Positions 42,363 through 51,771 of a stretch of DNA of 64,000 bases are shown one piece after another. The first letter of the stretch is position 1, and the number at the start of each line of letters is the position of its first letter. The notes beneath the pieces were generated by a model. The model worked only from the letters and a program-made list of their open reading frames with translations, searched no databases and was not told the origin of the DNA. The DNA is from Mesobacterium_A hydrothermale (GTDB taxonomy: Bacteria; Pseudomonadota; Alphaproteobacteria; Rhodobacterales; Rhodobacteraceae). The stretch spans positions 103,629-167,628 of the forward strand of contig NZ_JAYLLH010000006.1 of NCBI RefSeq assembly GCF_035818635.1. The letters are read 5' to 3'. Both the position numbers and the translations under genes were made by a program.

Positions 42363-43547
42363 TTAGATCCCGACCTTGATGATCGCTTCGGCCAGGATCG
42401 GCACGGTCTGTGTGTTCAGACCGGCGATGTTCAGCCGCGAATCGCCAACCATATAGATCGCGTGTTCGTCGCGCAGCTTGTCGACCATATCCGACGTGGT
42501 CCCAAGCCGAGAGAACATGCCGCGATGCTGGCCGATGAAGGCAAACCGGTCAGAGCCCGACAGCCGCTGCAATTCGCTGGCCAGTTGCGTCCGCAGGCCC
42601 AGCATCGATTGCCGCACCTCTTCCAGTTCGGCCGCCCAGTCGGCGCGCAGCGCCGGATCGGTCAGCACCATGGTCACCAGCCTTGCGCCGTGATCCGGCG
42701 GAAAGCTGTAGTTCTGGCGGTTCAGGAACGACAGCGTCCCCTGGTTGATCTTTTGCCGGGCACTGTCCGCCGACACGGCCATGATCAGGCCGGTCCGTTC
42801 GCGATACACCCCGAAGTTCTTCGAGCACGACGCCGCAATCAGGCATTCCGGCACGGAAGAGGCCACCAGCCGGACGCCATAGGCGTCGTCTTCCAGTCCG
42901 TCGCCAAAGCCCTGATAGGCAATGTCGATCATCGGCGTGGCGCCGGTCTTTTGCAGCAGGGCCACCACCTCTTGCCACTGGATCTGGGTCAGGTTGGCAC
43001 CGGTCGGGTTGTGGCAGCAGCCGTGCAGCAGCACGATGTCGCCCGCCCCGGCCTTGGCCAGGTCGGCCATCATGCCGTCGAAATCGACCCCCCGGGTGTC
43101 TTCGTCGAAATAGCGATAGGGCACCTGTTCGAGGCCCATGTGCTTGAGGATCGACAGGTGGTTCGGCCAGGTCGGATCGGAATAGAACACCCGCGCACCG
43201 ACATTGGCCAGCTTGACCATGTCAAAGCCCTGGCGCACCGCGCCGGTGCCACCGGGGGTGGCTGCGGCGGCAATGTTGCCACGGGCCACAGAGCCGCCCA
43301 GCACCAGGTCGATCATCGCATCGGCAAACGCCGGATCCCCGGCAAGACCGGTATAGGACTTGGTGGTTTCGGTTTCCCACAACTGCTTTTCGGCGGCCTT
43401 GATGGCGCGCATCACCGGGGTCACGCCCTCGGCGTTCTTGTAGACCCCGACGCCCAGGTCGATCTTTTCCGGCCGCGGGTCGTCGCGATAGACCTGCATC
43501 AGCGCCAGGATCTTGTCGGCGGGTTGTTCCTTGAGGGTTTCGAACAT
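42363..43547 (-). CDS. Aromatic amino acid / aspartate aminotransferase (class I)
   Basis: A 394-residue PLP enzyme of the TyrB/AspC subgroup. MFETLKEQPADKILALMQVYRDDPR and KIDLGVGVYKNAEG form the N-terminus. Cofactor contacts are in CCHNPTGANLT and the Schiff-base Lys is in SCSKNFGVYRERTG. The substrate Arg is near the C-terminal SRLNIAGL. The start overlaps the sseA stop as TGATG, so the two are coupled. An amino acid donor and 2-oxoglutarate are the expected substrates, and transamination of cysteine would give mercaptopyruvate, the SseA substrate. Confidence 0.92.
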   Translation of the reverse strand: MFETLKEQPADKILALMQVYRDDPRPEKIDLGVGVYKNAEGVTPVMRAIKAAEKQLWETETTKSYTGLAGDPAFADAMIDLVLGGSVARGNIAAAATPGGTGAVRQGFDMVKLANVGARVFYSDPTWPNHLSILKHMGLEQVPYRYFDEDTRGVDFDGMMADLAKAGAGDIVLLHGCCHNPTGANLTQIQWQEVVALLQKTGATPMIDIAYQGFGDGLEDDAYGVRLVASSVPECLIAASCSKNFGVYRERTGLIMAVSADSARQKINQGTLSFLNRQNYSFPPDHGARLVTMVLTDPALRADWAAELEEVRQSMLGLRTQLASELQRLSGSDRFAFIGQHRGMFSRLGTTSDMVDKLRDEHAIYMVGDSRLNIAGLNTQTVPILAEAIIKVGI

Positions 43548-44404
43548 CAGTCGTCTCCGGTGGCGACGGGCAGGGTGGGGAACTGCCCCCACTCGGTCCA
43601 GGACCCGTCATAAAGCGAATGGTCGGTCTTGCCGATGCGTTCCAGCGCAAGGCTCAGCACCGCCGCCGTCACCCCGGATCCGCAAGAGGTGATCGCGGGC
43701 TTGGACAGATCGACGCCGGCGGCCTCGAACACAGCCCGCAGCTCGGCGGGGTCTTTCATCGTGCCGTCTTCGTTCAGCAAAGTGGCAAAATGCACGTTCT
43801 TCGACCCGGGGATATGCCCGCCGCGCAGACCTTCGCGCGGCTCGGGCTCTTCGCCGCGGAACCGACCCGGGGACCGGGCGTCGATGATTTCATAATCGCG
43901 CAGCTTCGAGGCCGCAGCGACCTGCGTCACGTCCTTCACCAGATGGTTCTGGCGGCGCACGGTCATGTGACGGTCACGCACCATCGGCGGCAGGTCCTCG
44001 ATCGGGCGGCCTTCGGCCTGCCATTTCAGGAAACCGCCGTCCAGCACCGCGATGTTGTCCTGTCCCATCAGCCGGAACAGCCACCACACCCGGGCCGAGG
44101 AATAAATGCCGACGCTGTCATAGACCACCACCTGGTGGCCGTCACCGATGCCCATGGCCCGCAGGCGCGACATGAATTTTTCGACCGGTGGCACCATGTG
44201 CGGCAGGTCCGACCGGCTGTCGCTGACATCGTCGATGTCAAAGAACCGCGCGCCGGGAATGTGCGCGGCGTCGTATTCGGCCTTGGCGTTGCGCGGATTG
44301 CCCGGCAGGAACATCGACGCATCCAGAACCCGCAGATCGGGGTCTTTCAGATGTGCCGCCAGCCATGCGGTGGAAACCAGCGTCTTGGGATCGTCTTGGA
44401 CCAT
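43547..44404 (-). CDS. sseA: 3-mercaptopyruvate sulfurtransferase
   Basis: A 285-residue protein with two rhodanese domains. The first is inactive (LVSTAWLAAHLKDPDLRVLDAS). The second has the active Cys in SCGSGVTAAVLSLALERIG; the CGSGVTA loop is diagnostic of mercaptopyruvate rather than thiosulfate use. GGGGG lies upstream of the ATG. It shares a stop/start overlap with the aminotransferase, and together they could take cysteine to pyruvate with release of sulfane sulfur. Confidence 0.94.
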   Translation of the reverse strand: MVQDDPKTLVSTAWLAAHLKDPDLRVLDASMFLPGNPRNAKAEYDAAHIPGARFFDIDDVSDSRSDLPHMVPPVEKFMSRLRAMGIGDGHQVVVYDSVGIYSSARVWWLFRLMGQDNIAVLDGGFLKWQAEGRPIEDLPPMVRDRHMTVRRQNHLVKDVTQVAAASKLRDYEIIDARSPGRFRGEEPEPREGLRGGHIPGSKNVHFATLLNEDGTMKDPAELRAVFEAAGVDLSKPAITSCGSGVTAAVLSLALERIGKTDHSLYDGSWTEWGQFPTLPVATGDD

Positions 44405-44486
44405 CGGAACCCCCGGAAATGTCTATCCGGCCCTCAATAGTGCCCGTCTGGCGCGCTGGCAAGTCTGGGTGCCTGTGGCAAGGCGA

Positions 44487-44960
44487 TCAGCCCTGTTTCA
44501 GCAGCCGTTCCTTCTGGCGGTTCCAGTCGCGTTTCGCCTCGGTCTCGCGCTTGTCGTGGGTCTTCTTGCCCTTGGCGATGCCGATCTTCAGCTTGGCGAT
44601 GCCCTTGTGGTTGAAATACAGCACCAGCGGCACGATGGTCATGCCCTTGCGCTGGGTTTCGTTCCACAGCCGTGACAGTTCCTTGCGGCTGACCAGCAGC
44701 TTGCGCCGCCGCCGTTCCTCGTGCCCGAACATGGCGCGTTCGTAGGGCGCGATATAGCTGTTGACCAGCCACAGCTCGCCATTGTCGACGGTGGCATAGC
44801 TCTCCGCGATATTGGCGCTGTTCTCGCGCAGCGATTTGACCTCGGACCCCGACAGGATGATCCCGCACTCAAGGTCGTCCTCGATGGCATAGTCAAAGCG
44901 CGCCCGCCGATTCTCGGCGATCACCTTGTAGTTCGGATCTGACTTCGGTTTCTTGGCCAT
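44487..44960 (-). CDS. smpB: SsrA-binding protein SmpB
   Basis: A 157-residue RNA-binding protein that works with tmRNA to rescue stalled ribosomes. Conserved blocks are NRRARFDYAIEDDLECGIILSGSEVKSLR, NSYIAPYERAMFGHEERRRRKLL and the basic C-terminal tail AKGKKTHDKRETEAKRDWNRQKERLL. ATG at 44960 matches the family N-terminus (MAKKPKSDPNYKVIAENR). No Shine-Dalgarno precedes it; the upstream bases read CGCCTCCC, and a promoter-like pair ends eight bases before the ATG, which suggests a leaderless or near-leaderless mRNA. Confidence 0.95.
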   Translation of the reverse strand: MAKKPKSDPNYKVIAENRRARFDYAIEDDLECGIILSGSEVKSLRENSANIAESYATVDNGELWLVNSYIAPYERAMFGHEERRRRKLLVSRKELSRLWNETQRKGMTIVPLVLYFNHKGIAKLKIGIAKGKKTHDKRETEAKRDWNRQKERLLKQG

Positions 44961-44968
44961 GGGAGGCG

Positions 44969-44997
44969 TAGATAGGCGCGTGCCCTGCGTCTGTCCA
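44969..44997 (-). promoter_or_regulatory. Candidate smpB promoter giving a near-leaderless mRNA
   Basis: On the minus strand TGGACA (44992-44997) and TATCTA (44969-44974) are exactly 17 bases apart. The -10 ends eight bases before the smpB ATG, so transcription would begin at or within a few bases of the start codon. Confidence 0.5.
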
Positions 44998-45011
44998 GAG
45001 ACACATCCGCA

Positions 45012-45055
45012 TGCGCATGGAATGTGCATGCAATGTGCATCGGTTGTGCATCGCC
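45012..45055. repeat. Four-copy 11-bp tandem repeat upstream of smpB
   Basis: TGCGCAT at 45012 and TGTGCAT at 45023, 45034 and 45045 recur with an exact 11-base period; the four spacer bases vary. The array lies between the uraH stop and the smpB promoter, 14 bases upstream of its -35. The helical phasing suggests a protein-binding array. Confidence 0.75.
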
Positions 45056-45058
45056 GAT

Positions 45059-45418
45059 TCAGCTGCCCCGATAGGTCGAATAGCCGTAGGGCGACAGCAG
45101 CAGCGGCACGTGGTAATGCGCCTCCAGATCCGCCATCCCGAACCGGATCGGCACCTGGTCCAGGAACAGCGGATCGGCGCCATCCTGCCCCGTGGCCCGC
45201 AAATAGTCTCCGGCGAAAAAGATCAGTTCATAGGTGCCGGTGGCAAAGCTGCCTTTCGGCAGGATCGGGCTGTCGGTGCGGCCGTCGTCATTGGTGACCA
45301 TCTCGACGATCTTGCGGTGCGAATTGCCCGTCACCTTGTAAAGAACGATCTTCAGACCTGCGGCCGGGCAACCCGTCGCAGTGTCCAGAACATGGGTGGT
45401 CAGATATCCTTCGGCCAT
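45059..45418 (-). CDS. uraH: 5-hydroxyisourate hydrolase
   Basis: A 119-residue transthyretin-like enzyme that hydrolyses 5-hydroxyisourate, the product of urate oxidation, to OHCU. Signature residues are in LTTHVLDTATGCPAAGL at the N-terminus, the HRKI region near residue 34, and the C-terminal STYRGS (the diagnostic YRGS tetrapeptide). GGGAG lies upstream of the ATG at 45418. It is divergent from the PuuE-UraD gene, which encodes the next step. Confidence 0.95.
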   Translation of the reverse strand: MAEGYLTTHVLDTATGCPAAGLKIVLYKVTGNSHRKIVEMVTNDDGRTDSPILPKGSFATGTYELIFFAGDYLRATGQDGADPLFLDQVPIRFGMADLEAHYHVPLLLSPYGYSTYRGS

Positions 45419-45563
45419 CGGCAAGCTCCCTTTTTCGGCACATCTATCAGAAATCGCGGCCAAGGCATCGTCCAGCCCGCAATGAACCTGCTTTCGGGTT
45501 TTTTTGAAAATCTGGCTCGATTAAACGGATTAAGGTGCAGTCTGACGCAGCGAAGGCAGGAAC

Positions 45564-46972
45564 ATGCAAAGATACCCCCGCAACATGATCGGCCACGGGC
45601 CGGATCGTCCCGATGCCCAATGGCCCGGTGGCGCCAAGGTGGCCGTGCAATTCGTGCTGAACTATGAAGAGGGCGGCGAAAACTGCATCCTGCATGGCGA
45701 TGCCGCATCAGAGGCGTTCCTGTCCGACATCGCAGGCGCCGCGCAATGGCCGGGCCAGCGCCATTGGAACATGGAATCGATCTACGAATACGGCGCCCGC
45801 GCCGGGTTCTGGCGGCTGCATCGCCTGTTCACCGGGGCCGGCATTCCCGTCACGATCTACGGCGTGGCCACGGCGCTTGCCCGCAGCCCCGAACAGGTTG
45901 ACGCGATGAAGGACGCCGGTTGGGAAATCGCGTCGCACGGCCTGAAATGGGTCGAACACAAGGACATGCCAGAGCCCGAGGAACGCGCGGCCATTGCCGA
46001 GGCGATCCGCCTGCACACCGAGGTCGTCGGTGACCCGCCGCGCGGCTGGTACACCGGCCGCTGCAGCGCCAACACCGTGCGCCTTGTGGCTGAAACTGGG
46101 GCGCTGGACTACATCAGCGACACCTATGACGACGACCTGCCGTATTGGCTCAGGGTCGATGACCGTGACCAACTGATCATCCCCTACACGCTGGAAGCCA
46201 ACGACATGCGCTTCGCCACCGCCCCTGGCTATATCGAGGGCGAACAGTTCTTCACCTATCTGAAAGACGCCTTTGACATGCTCTATGCCGAAGGCCAGGC
46301 CGGCAAGCCCGCGATGATGAGCATCGGCCTGCACTGCCGCCTGATCGGCCGCCCCGGCAAGGCCGCGGGGCTGAAGCGGTTCATCGACTACATCCAGGGC
46401 TTTGACGGTGTCTGGTGCCCGCGCCGGATCGACATCGCCGATCATTGGGCGGCGACCCACCCGCCGGTCGACAAACCCCGCCCCAGCCTGATGGACAGGG
46501 AAACCTTCGTCGGCACCTTCGGCGGCGTTTTCGAACATTCCCCCTGGATCGCCGAACGCGCCTGGGACCTGGAGCTGGGCCCGGCCCATGACAGCGCCGC
46601 GGGCGTGCACAACGCGCTGGCGCGCATGTTCCGCTCTGCCAGCCACGCCGAACGGCTTGGCGTGCTGACCGCCCACCCCGACCTTGCCGGAAAACTGGCG
46701 GAGGCCAAACGCCTGACCGCCGACAGCACCGCCGAACAGGCCAGCGCGGGCCTCGATGCCCTGACCGATGCCGAACGCGCCCGGTTCACCTCGCTCAACA
46801 CGGAATACGTGGACAAGCACGGATTTCCGTTCATCATCGCGGTGCGCGATCACGACAAGGCGGGAATCCTCGCCGCCTTCGAACGGCGCATCGCCAACGA
46901 CACAAACACCGAATTCGCCGAGGCGTGCCGACAGGTCGAACGCATCGCCCGCCTCCGGCTGGAGACCCTGAT

Positions 46973-46976
<4 letters not shown>
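45564..46976 (+). CDS. Fused allantoinase (PuuE) and OHCU decarboxylase (UraD)
   Basis: A 470-residue bifunctional protein. Residues 1-305 are a PuuE-type allantoinase of the polysaccharide deacetylase fold (NYEEGGENCILHGD, SHGLKWVEHKDMPEPEE, GWYTGRCSANTVRLVAE, SIGLHCRLIGRPGKAAGL). Residues 310-470 are UraD (FVGTFGGVFEHSPWIAERAW, LTAHPDLAGKLA, catalytic His in that block, NTEYVDKHGFPFIIAVRDH). UraD makes (S)-allantoin from OHCU and PuuE opens it to allantoate, so consecutive steps are joined. AGGA precedes the ATG. Downstream TTG start overlaps its stop. Confidence 0.94.
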
Positions 46977-47788
<812 letters not shown>

Positions 47789-47794
47789 CCTTTC

Positions 47795-47854
47795 ATCTTT
47801 CCCCAAATACTCCGGGGTGAATTGCCCGCAGGGCAAGGGGGGCAGCGCCCCCTG
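47795..47854 (-). repeat. Dispersed gene-end repeat, copy 4 (complete, diverged)
   Basis: On the minus strand: GGGGGCGCTGCCCCC, then a middle hairpin TTGCCC-TGC-GGGCAA, then the core with GGAGTATTTGG. The final mini-stem is lost (TTTGGGGAAAG). It lies in the 86-base gap between two codirectional purine genes, the only copy not at a convergent junction. Confidence 0.8.
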
Positions 47855-47874
47855 CAACCGAACAGGACCCGCCC

Positions 47875-48360
47875 ATGACCGACCTCAACGCTATCCCCCT
47901 GACCGCTGCCGCCTTCGCCCCGTTCGGGGATGTGCTGGACGTGTCCGGTGACCCCGACAAGCTGATCAACCAGGGGCTTTGCGGGCGGTACCATGACCGG
48001 GCCCGGCTCGATCTCGGTCCCAACGGACGTGCCGGGATCAGCCTGTTCAATGCCGAGCCCCGCAGCCTGCCTTTCCGGCTCGACATGGTCGAACGTCACC
48101 CCGAGGGCAGCCAGGCTTTCCTGCCGATGCACCAGAACCCCTGGCTGGTGATCGTCGCCGAGGATGCAGGCGATGCGCCAGGGCAGGTCCAGGCGTTTCT
48201 TGCGGCGCCAGGGCAGGGGATCAACCTGCATCGCGGCACCTGGCACGGGGTGCTGACCCCGCTTGCGGAACCGGGCCTCTTTGCCGTGGTCGACCGGATC
48301 GGGGACAGCGCCAATCTGCAAGAACACTGGTTGGGCACGCCATTGACCATCACCGCGTGA
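47875..48360 (+). CDS. allA: Ureidoglycolate lyase
   Basis: A 161-residue enzyme splitting ureidoglycolate into glyoxylate and urea, the end of the ureide route. AllA blocks are LTAAAFAPFGDVLD, SLFNAEPRSLPFRLDMVERHPEGSQAFLPM, GQGINLHRGTWHGVLTPL and FAVVDRIG. AGGA lies upstream of the ATG. It probably belongs to the same transcript as the fused PuuE-UraD and the bicupin gene, with the repeat element in between. Confidence 0.94.
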   Translation: MTDLNAIPLTAAAFAPFGDVLDVSGDPDKLINQGLCGRYHDRARLDLGPNGRAGISLFNAEPRSLPFRLDMVERHPEGSQAFLPMHQNPWLVIVAEDAGDAPGQVQAFLAAPGQGINLHRGTWHGVLTPLAEPGLFAVVDRIGDSANLQEHWLGTPLTITA

Positions 48361-48402
48361 GAGGTGGCGAATCTCTGGACAGGGCGCGCCATGGGTGCGA
48401 GG

Positions 48403-48419
48403 TTTGATCAAATTTGATC
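48403..48419. promoter_or_regulatory. Phased TTTGATC direct repeat / palindrome
   Basis: TTTGATCAAA (a 10-base palindrome) is followed at once by another TTTGATC, giving two TTTGATC units exactly 10 bases apart, 21 bases before the aminotransferase start codon. It is a candidate operator; no regulator gene is adjacent. Confidence 0.4.
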
Positions 48420-48439
48420 TTTCTCGAAAGTGACGCGCC

Positions 48440-49789
48440 ATGAAAGACGACAACTTCCTCCGCGAAAACAACGCCCGCCACATCTGGCACCCCATGGGCC
48501 ACCCGGCCGATATGCAGGCCAACCCGCCAAAGATCATCACCGGGGCCGAAGGCGTGAAGATCAAGGACATCGACGGCCATGCCGTGATCGACGCGGTCGG
48601 CGGGCTGTGGTGCGTGAATCTTGGCTATTCCAACGACGTGGTGAAGGACGCGATTGCCAAGCAGCTTTACGACCTGCCGTATTATTCCGCCTTCGCCGGC
48701 AGTACCAACCCCACCGCCATCGAAGCCAGCTATATGGTGCGCGAGATGTTTGCCGAGGATGGCATCGCGCGGGTGTTCTTCACCTCGGGCGGATCGGACA
48801 GCGTCGAAACCTGCCTGCGGCTGGCGCGGCAATACCACCGTCTGCGCGGCGAACCCACGCGGACGAAGTTCCTGTCGCTGAAGAAGGGCTATCACGGCAC
48901 CCATTTCGGCGGCGCGTCGGTCAATGGCAACAACCGGTTCCGCACCGCGTATGAACCGCTTCTGGCGGGCTGTTTCCACTTGCCGTCGCCGTATACCTAT
49001 CGCAACCCGTTCAACGAAACCGACCCTGCCCAGCTGGCACAGAACATTGCCCAGATGATGGAAGACGAGATCCAGTTCCAGGGCGCCAATACCATCGCCG
49101 CCTTCATCATGGAACCGATCCAGGGCGCGGGCGGCGTGATCGTTCCGCATGAAACCTTCATGCCCCTGATGCGCGAGATCTGCGACCGCCACGGTATCCT
49201 GCTGATCTCGGACGAGGTCATCACAGGCTTTGGCCGCACCGGTCACTGGTCCGGTGCGCGTCACTGGGGGGTGAAGCCCGATCTGATGAGCACGGCAAAA
49301 GGCATCACCTCTGGCTATTTCCCGGTCGGGGCCGCGCTGATCGGCGAAAAGGTGGCCGATGTGTTCGAAAACTCCGATGCCGAAGGCGCGATTTTCCATG
49401 GCTACACCTATTCCGCGCATCCAGTGGGGGCGGCCGCGGTCATTGCCTGCCTGAGCGAAACTCAGCGCCTGGACACGGCGGCAAACGCCGGGCCACGGGG
49501 CACGCAGATTTTCGACGGGCTTAAGGCGCTGGCCGAAAAGCACGATATCATTGGCGATGTGCGGGGCGGCCATGGCCTGATGTCGGGGATCGAACTGGTC
49601 AGCGACAAGGCGACCAAGGCACCGCTGGACATGGCGGTGGTCAAGAAGATCCACGAGACGATCTATCAGGCGGGCACGATGGTGCGGTTGGTGGCGCATT
49701 CGATCGTGATGTCGCCGCCACTGACCATCACCGAGCAAGAGGTTGCCACCGTACTTGCGTGCATCGACCAGGGCCTGTCCGCGGCCTGA
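48440..49789 (+). CDS. Class III aminotransferase (omega-amino acid / polyamine type)
   Basis: A 449-residue PLP enzyme. N-terminal NARHIWHPMG and DAVGGLWCVNLGYSN are typical of omega-amino acid:pyruvate transaminases. PLP phosphate contacts are in FFTSGGSDSVETCLRLAR, the cofactor Asp is in LLISDEVITGFGRTG and the Schiff-base Lys is in STAKGITSGYFPVGA. Amine donors such as beta-alanine, taurine or putrescine are possible. It lies 79 bases downstream of allA with its own operator-like repeat, so a role in ureide use is not certain. The ribosome site is weak. Confidence 0.88.
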   Translation: MKDDNFLRENNARHIWHPMGHPADMQANPPKIITGAEGVKIKDIDGHAVIDAVGGLWCVNLGYSNDVVKDAIAKQLYDLPYYSAFAGSTNPTAIEASYMVREMFAEDGIARVFFTSGGSDSVETCLRLARQYHRLRGEPTRTKFLSLKKGYHGTHFGGASVNGNNRFRTAYEPLLAGCFHLPSPYTYRNPFNETDPAQLAQNIAQMMEDEIQFQGANTIAAFIMEPIQGAGGVIVPHETFMPLMREICDRHGILLISDEVITGFGRTGHWSGARHWGVKPDLMSTAKGITSGYFPVGAALIGEKVADVFENSDAEGAIFHGYTYSAHPVGAAAVIACLSETQRLDTAANAGPRGTQIFDGLKALAEKHDIIGDVRGGHGLMSGIELVSDKATKAPLDMAVVKKIHETIYQAGTMVRLVAHSIVMSPPLTITEQEVATVLACIDQGLSAA

Positions 49790-49867
49790 GCGGCGGATTT
49801 CCAGACAGTCGCGCTGCGCGCGGCAGGGGCGGTGCCCTTTTGCCTTCGGCGCAAGGGCACCCGGGTC

Positions 49868-49934
49868 AGGGGGCGCTGCCCCCTCTTTGCCGTTCCGGCA
49901 AATTCACCCCCGAGGTATTTGGAAAACCAAAGAC
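49868..49934 (+). repeat. Dispersed gene-end repeat, copy 5 (complete)
   Basis: GGGGGCGCTGCCCCC (49869-49883), middle hairpin TTTGCCG-TTC-CGGCAAA (49886-49902), then the core GAGGTATTTGG and mini-stem TTTGG-AAAA-CCAAA. An extra hairpin with a GGTGCCC / GGGCACC stem lies just upstream (49831-49863). Between convergent aminotransferase and CoA-transferase genes. Confidence 0.85.
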
Positions 49935-49943
49935 CTGAAACGG

Positions 49944-51071
49944 TCAGTCGTGCTGACCCAGCCTGGGGGACGCGTGATCGAGCACGAGTTTGGCATCCGA
50001 GAAGGTCAACGGCGCGCGCAGGCCTGGGATGCCCTCGGGGGAAATCTGCATGTCGCGGGCCTGGACCTGCGGATCGGCCATCACCTCTGCCAGGTCATTG
50101 ATCGGGCCGGCGGGGACGCCTTCGGCCTCGCAGGCGGCCAGAAGATCGGCTTTGGTGCGCTGCGACGTGGCTGCGGTCAGGCGGCGGATCATTTCCTCGC
50201 GGTTGGCGATGCGGTCGGCGTTGGTCAGGTATTCGGGTGCGGTCACCATGTCGTCAAGGCCCAGCAGGCGGCAGAGGCGCTGGTATTGCGCGTCGTTGCC
50301 GGTGGCGATGATGATGAAGCCGTCGGCGCAGTCGAACACCTGGTAGGGCGTCAGGTTCGGATGATAATTTCCGGTGCGCCCGGGCGGAGTGCCGGTGGCC
50401 AGATAGTTCATCGCCTGGTTGGCGGTGACGGAGACGGCGGTGTCGAGCAAGGCCATGTCGATATGCTGGCCCTTGCCGGTGCGGTCACGCTGGTGCAGGG
50501 CCGACAGGATTCCCACCACGCCGTAAAGACCGGTGAAGATATCGGTGACGGCGACGCCTGCGCGCTGCGGCTGTCCATCCGGGTCGCCGGTGATCGACAT
50601 CAGCCCGGACATGCCCTGAATGATGTAGTCATAGCCCGCGCGATGGGCATAGGGGCCGGTCTGGCCGAAACCGGTGATCGAGCAATAGATCAGGCGCGGA
50701 TTGATCTGTGCCGCGCTGGCATAGTCGAGCCCGTATTTCGTCAGGCCGCCGACCTTGAAATTCTCGATCAGGATATCGGCATCCCTGATCAGGTCGCGCA
50801 TCTGGTCCTGCCCGTCGGGCGAGGCCAGATCGACCACGATGGAGCGCTTGCCGCGGTTGCAGGAATGGAAATAGGCGGCCGACCTGTCGCCATCGCGTTC
50901 GATGAAGGGCGGGCCCCAGCGGCGGGTGTCGTCGCCTGACGGCGCTTCGACCTTGATCACCTCTGCGCCCAGGTCGGCCAGCGTCTGACCGGCCCAGGGG
51001 CCGGCCAGGATACGCGCCAGTTCGATGACTTTCAGGCCTTCCAGCGGGCCGCGCGGGGCCGAGACCGTCAT
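49944..51071 (-). CDS. CaiB/BaiF family CoA-transferase
   Basis: A 375-residue family III CoA-transferase. LEGLKVIELARILAGPWAGQTLADLGAEVIKVEAPSGDDTRRWGPP is the classic N-terminus, NRGKRSIVVDLASP and ADILIENFKVGGL follow, and the catalytic Asp is expected in the GVAVTDIFTG region. Family members move CoA between acids such as carnitine, succinate, citramalate or formate; the substrate here is unknown. The start overlaps the stop of the DsbA gene as ATGA, so the two are coupled although functionally unlike. No acyl-CoA dehydrogenase is adjacent. Confidence 0.92.
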   Translation of the reverse strand: MTVSAPRGPLEGLKVIELARILAGPWAGQTLADLGAEVIKVEAPSGDDTRRWGPPFIERDGDRSAAYFHSCNRGKRSIVVDLASPDGQDQMRDLIRDADILIENFKVGGLTKYGLDYASAAQINPRLIYCSITGFGQTGPYAHRAGYDYIIQGMSGLMSITGDPDGQPQRAGVAVTDIFTGLYGVVGILSALHQRDRTGKGQHIDMALLDTAVSVTANQAMNYLATGTPPGRTGNYHPNLTPYQVFDCADGFIIIATGNDAQYQRLCRLLGLDDMVTAPEYLTNADRIANREEMIRRLTAATSQRTKADLLAACEAEGVPAGPINDLAEVMADPQVQARDMQISPEGIPGLRAPLTFSDAKLVLDHASPRLGQHD

Positions 51072-51739
51072 TCCGCCAGTTTCTCGTCCAGCACGCGGGA
51101 AAAGTCCTTGTAGGACATGTTCGAGTATTTCTCGCCGTTGATCATGAACGACGGGGCGGAATCGATTTGGTCCCGGGTGGCGTTTTCCTGGTACCAGCCG
51201 ACCAGCGCGCGCAGCTTGGCTTCGTCGGTCAGGCAGCTGTCGAGCTGTTCGTTGGAAATGCCGGCCAGCAGGCCGATCTTGCGCAGTTCGCCCGCGATGG
51301 CAGCATCGGAACCGGCGCGCACCCATTCCGCCTGACCCTTGAAGACCAGGTCGGTGATGCCGAAGAACTTCGACGGTTCGCAGCGCGCGATCATCGACGC
51401 CCACATGCCGTACTTGTCGAAGTAGACTTCGCGGTAGACGAACTTGACCTTGCCGGTGTCGATGTAATCTTTCTTCAGCAGCGAGAACACGTCTTCGAAG
51501 AAGTGGGCGCAATGCGGGCAGGTGTAAGAGGCGTATTCGATGACCTCGACCGGGGCGTTCACGTCGCCTTCGATCATTTCGATCACGCTGACGGCCTCGG
51601 ATGTGCTTTCCTGGGCGCTGGCGGCGCCAGGCAGGGCGATTTCAGGGCCGGTCACGGCGGTGCGGCTTTGGCTGAGCCAGAAGCCTGCGCCGACGATCAG
51701 AACAAGCGCGAGCGCGGCGACGGAAACGATGCGGTTCAT
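51068..51739 (-). CDS. DsbA family thiol-disulfide oxidoreductase
   Basis: A 223-residue periplasmic protein. One N-terminal hydrophobic segment (VSVAALALVLIVGAGFWL) serves as signal or anchor. The thioredoxin-like domain has its active site CPHC in YASYTCPHCAHFFEDVF and the cis-Pro loop in SAPSFMINGEKY. It introduces or shuffles disulfides in exported proteins. Start 51739 is preferred to a TTG at 51757 because GAGG lies eight bases upstream. Its position next to dciA and mutY is common in this family. Confidence 0.93.
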   Translation of the reverse strand: MNRIVSVAALALVLIVGAGFWLSQSRTAVTGPEIALPGAASAQESTSEAVSVIEMIEGDVNAPVEVIEYASYTCPHCAHFFEDVFSLLKKDYIDTGKVKFVYREVYFDKYGMWASMIARCEPSKFFGITDLVFKGQAEWVRAGSDAAIAGELRKIGLLAGISNEQLDSCLTDEAKLRALVGWYQENATRDQIDSAPSFMINGEKYSNMSYKDFSRVLDEKLAE

Positions 51740-51771
51740 CGGAGGTCCTCTTTTCAAGCGGAGCCGGGGCG

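Noticed and set aside
45526..45541. ATTAAACGGATTAA upstream of puuE-uraD as a CtrA box
   Set aside because: The spacer is five bases, not seven, so it does not fit the CtrA consensus.
48403..48419. TTTGATCAAATTTGATC as an FNR box
   Set aside because: It lacks the TTGAT-N4-ATCAA spacing; the half-sites overlap, so it is listed only as an unknown operator.
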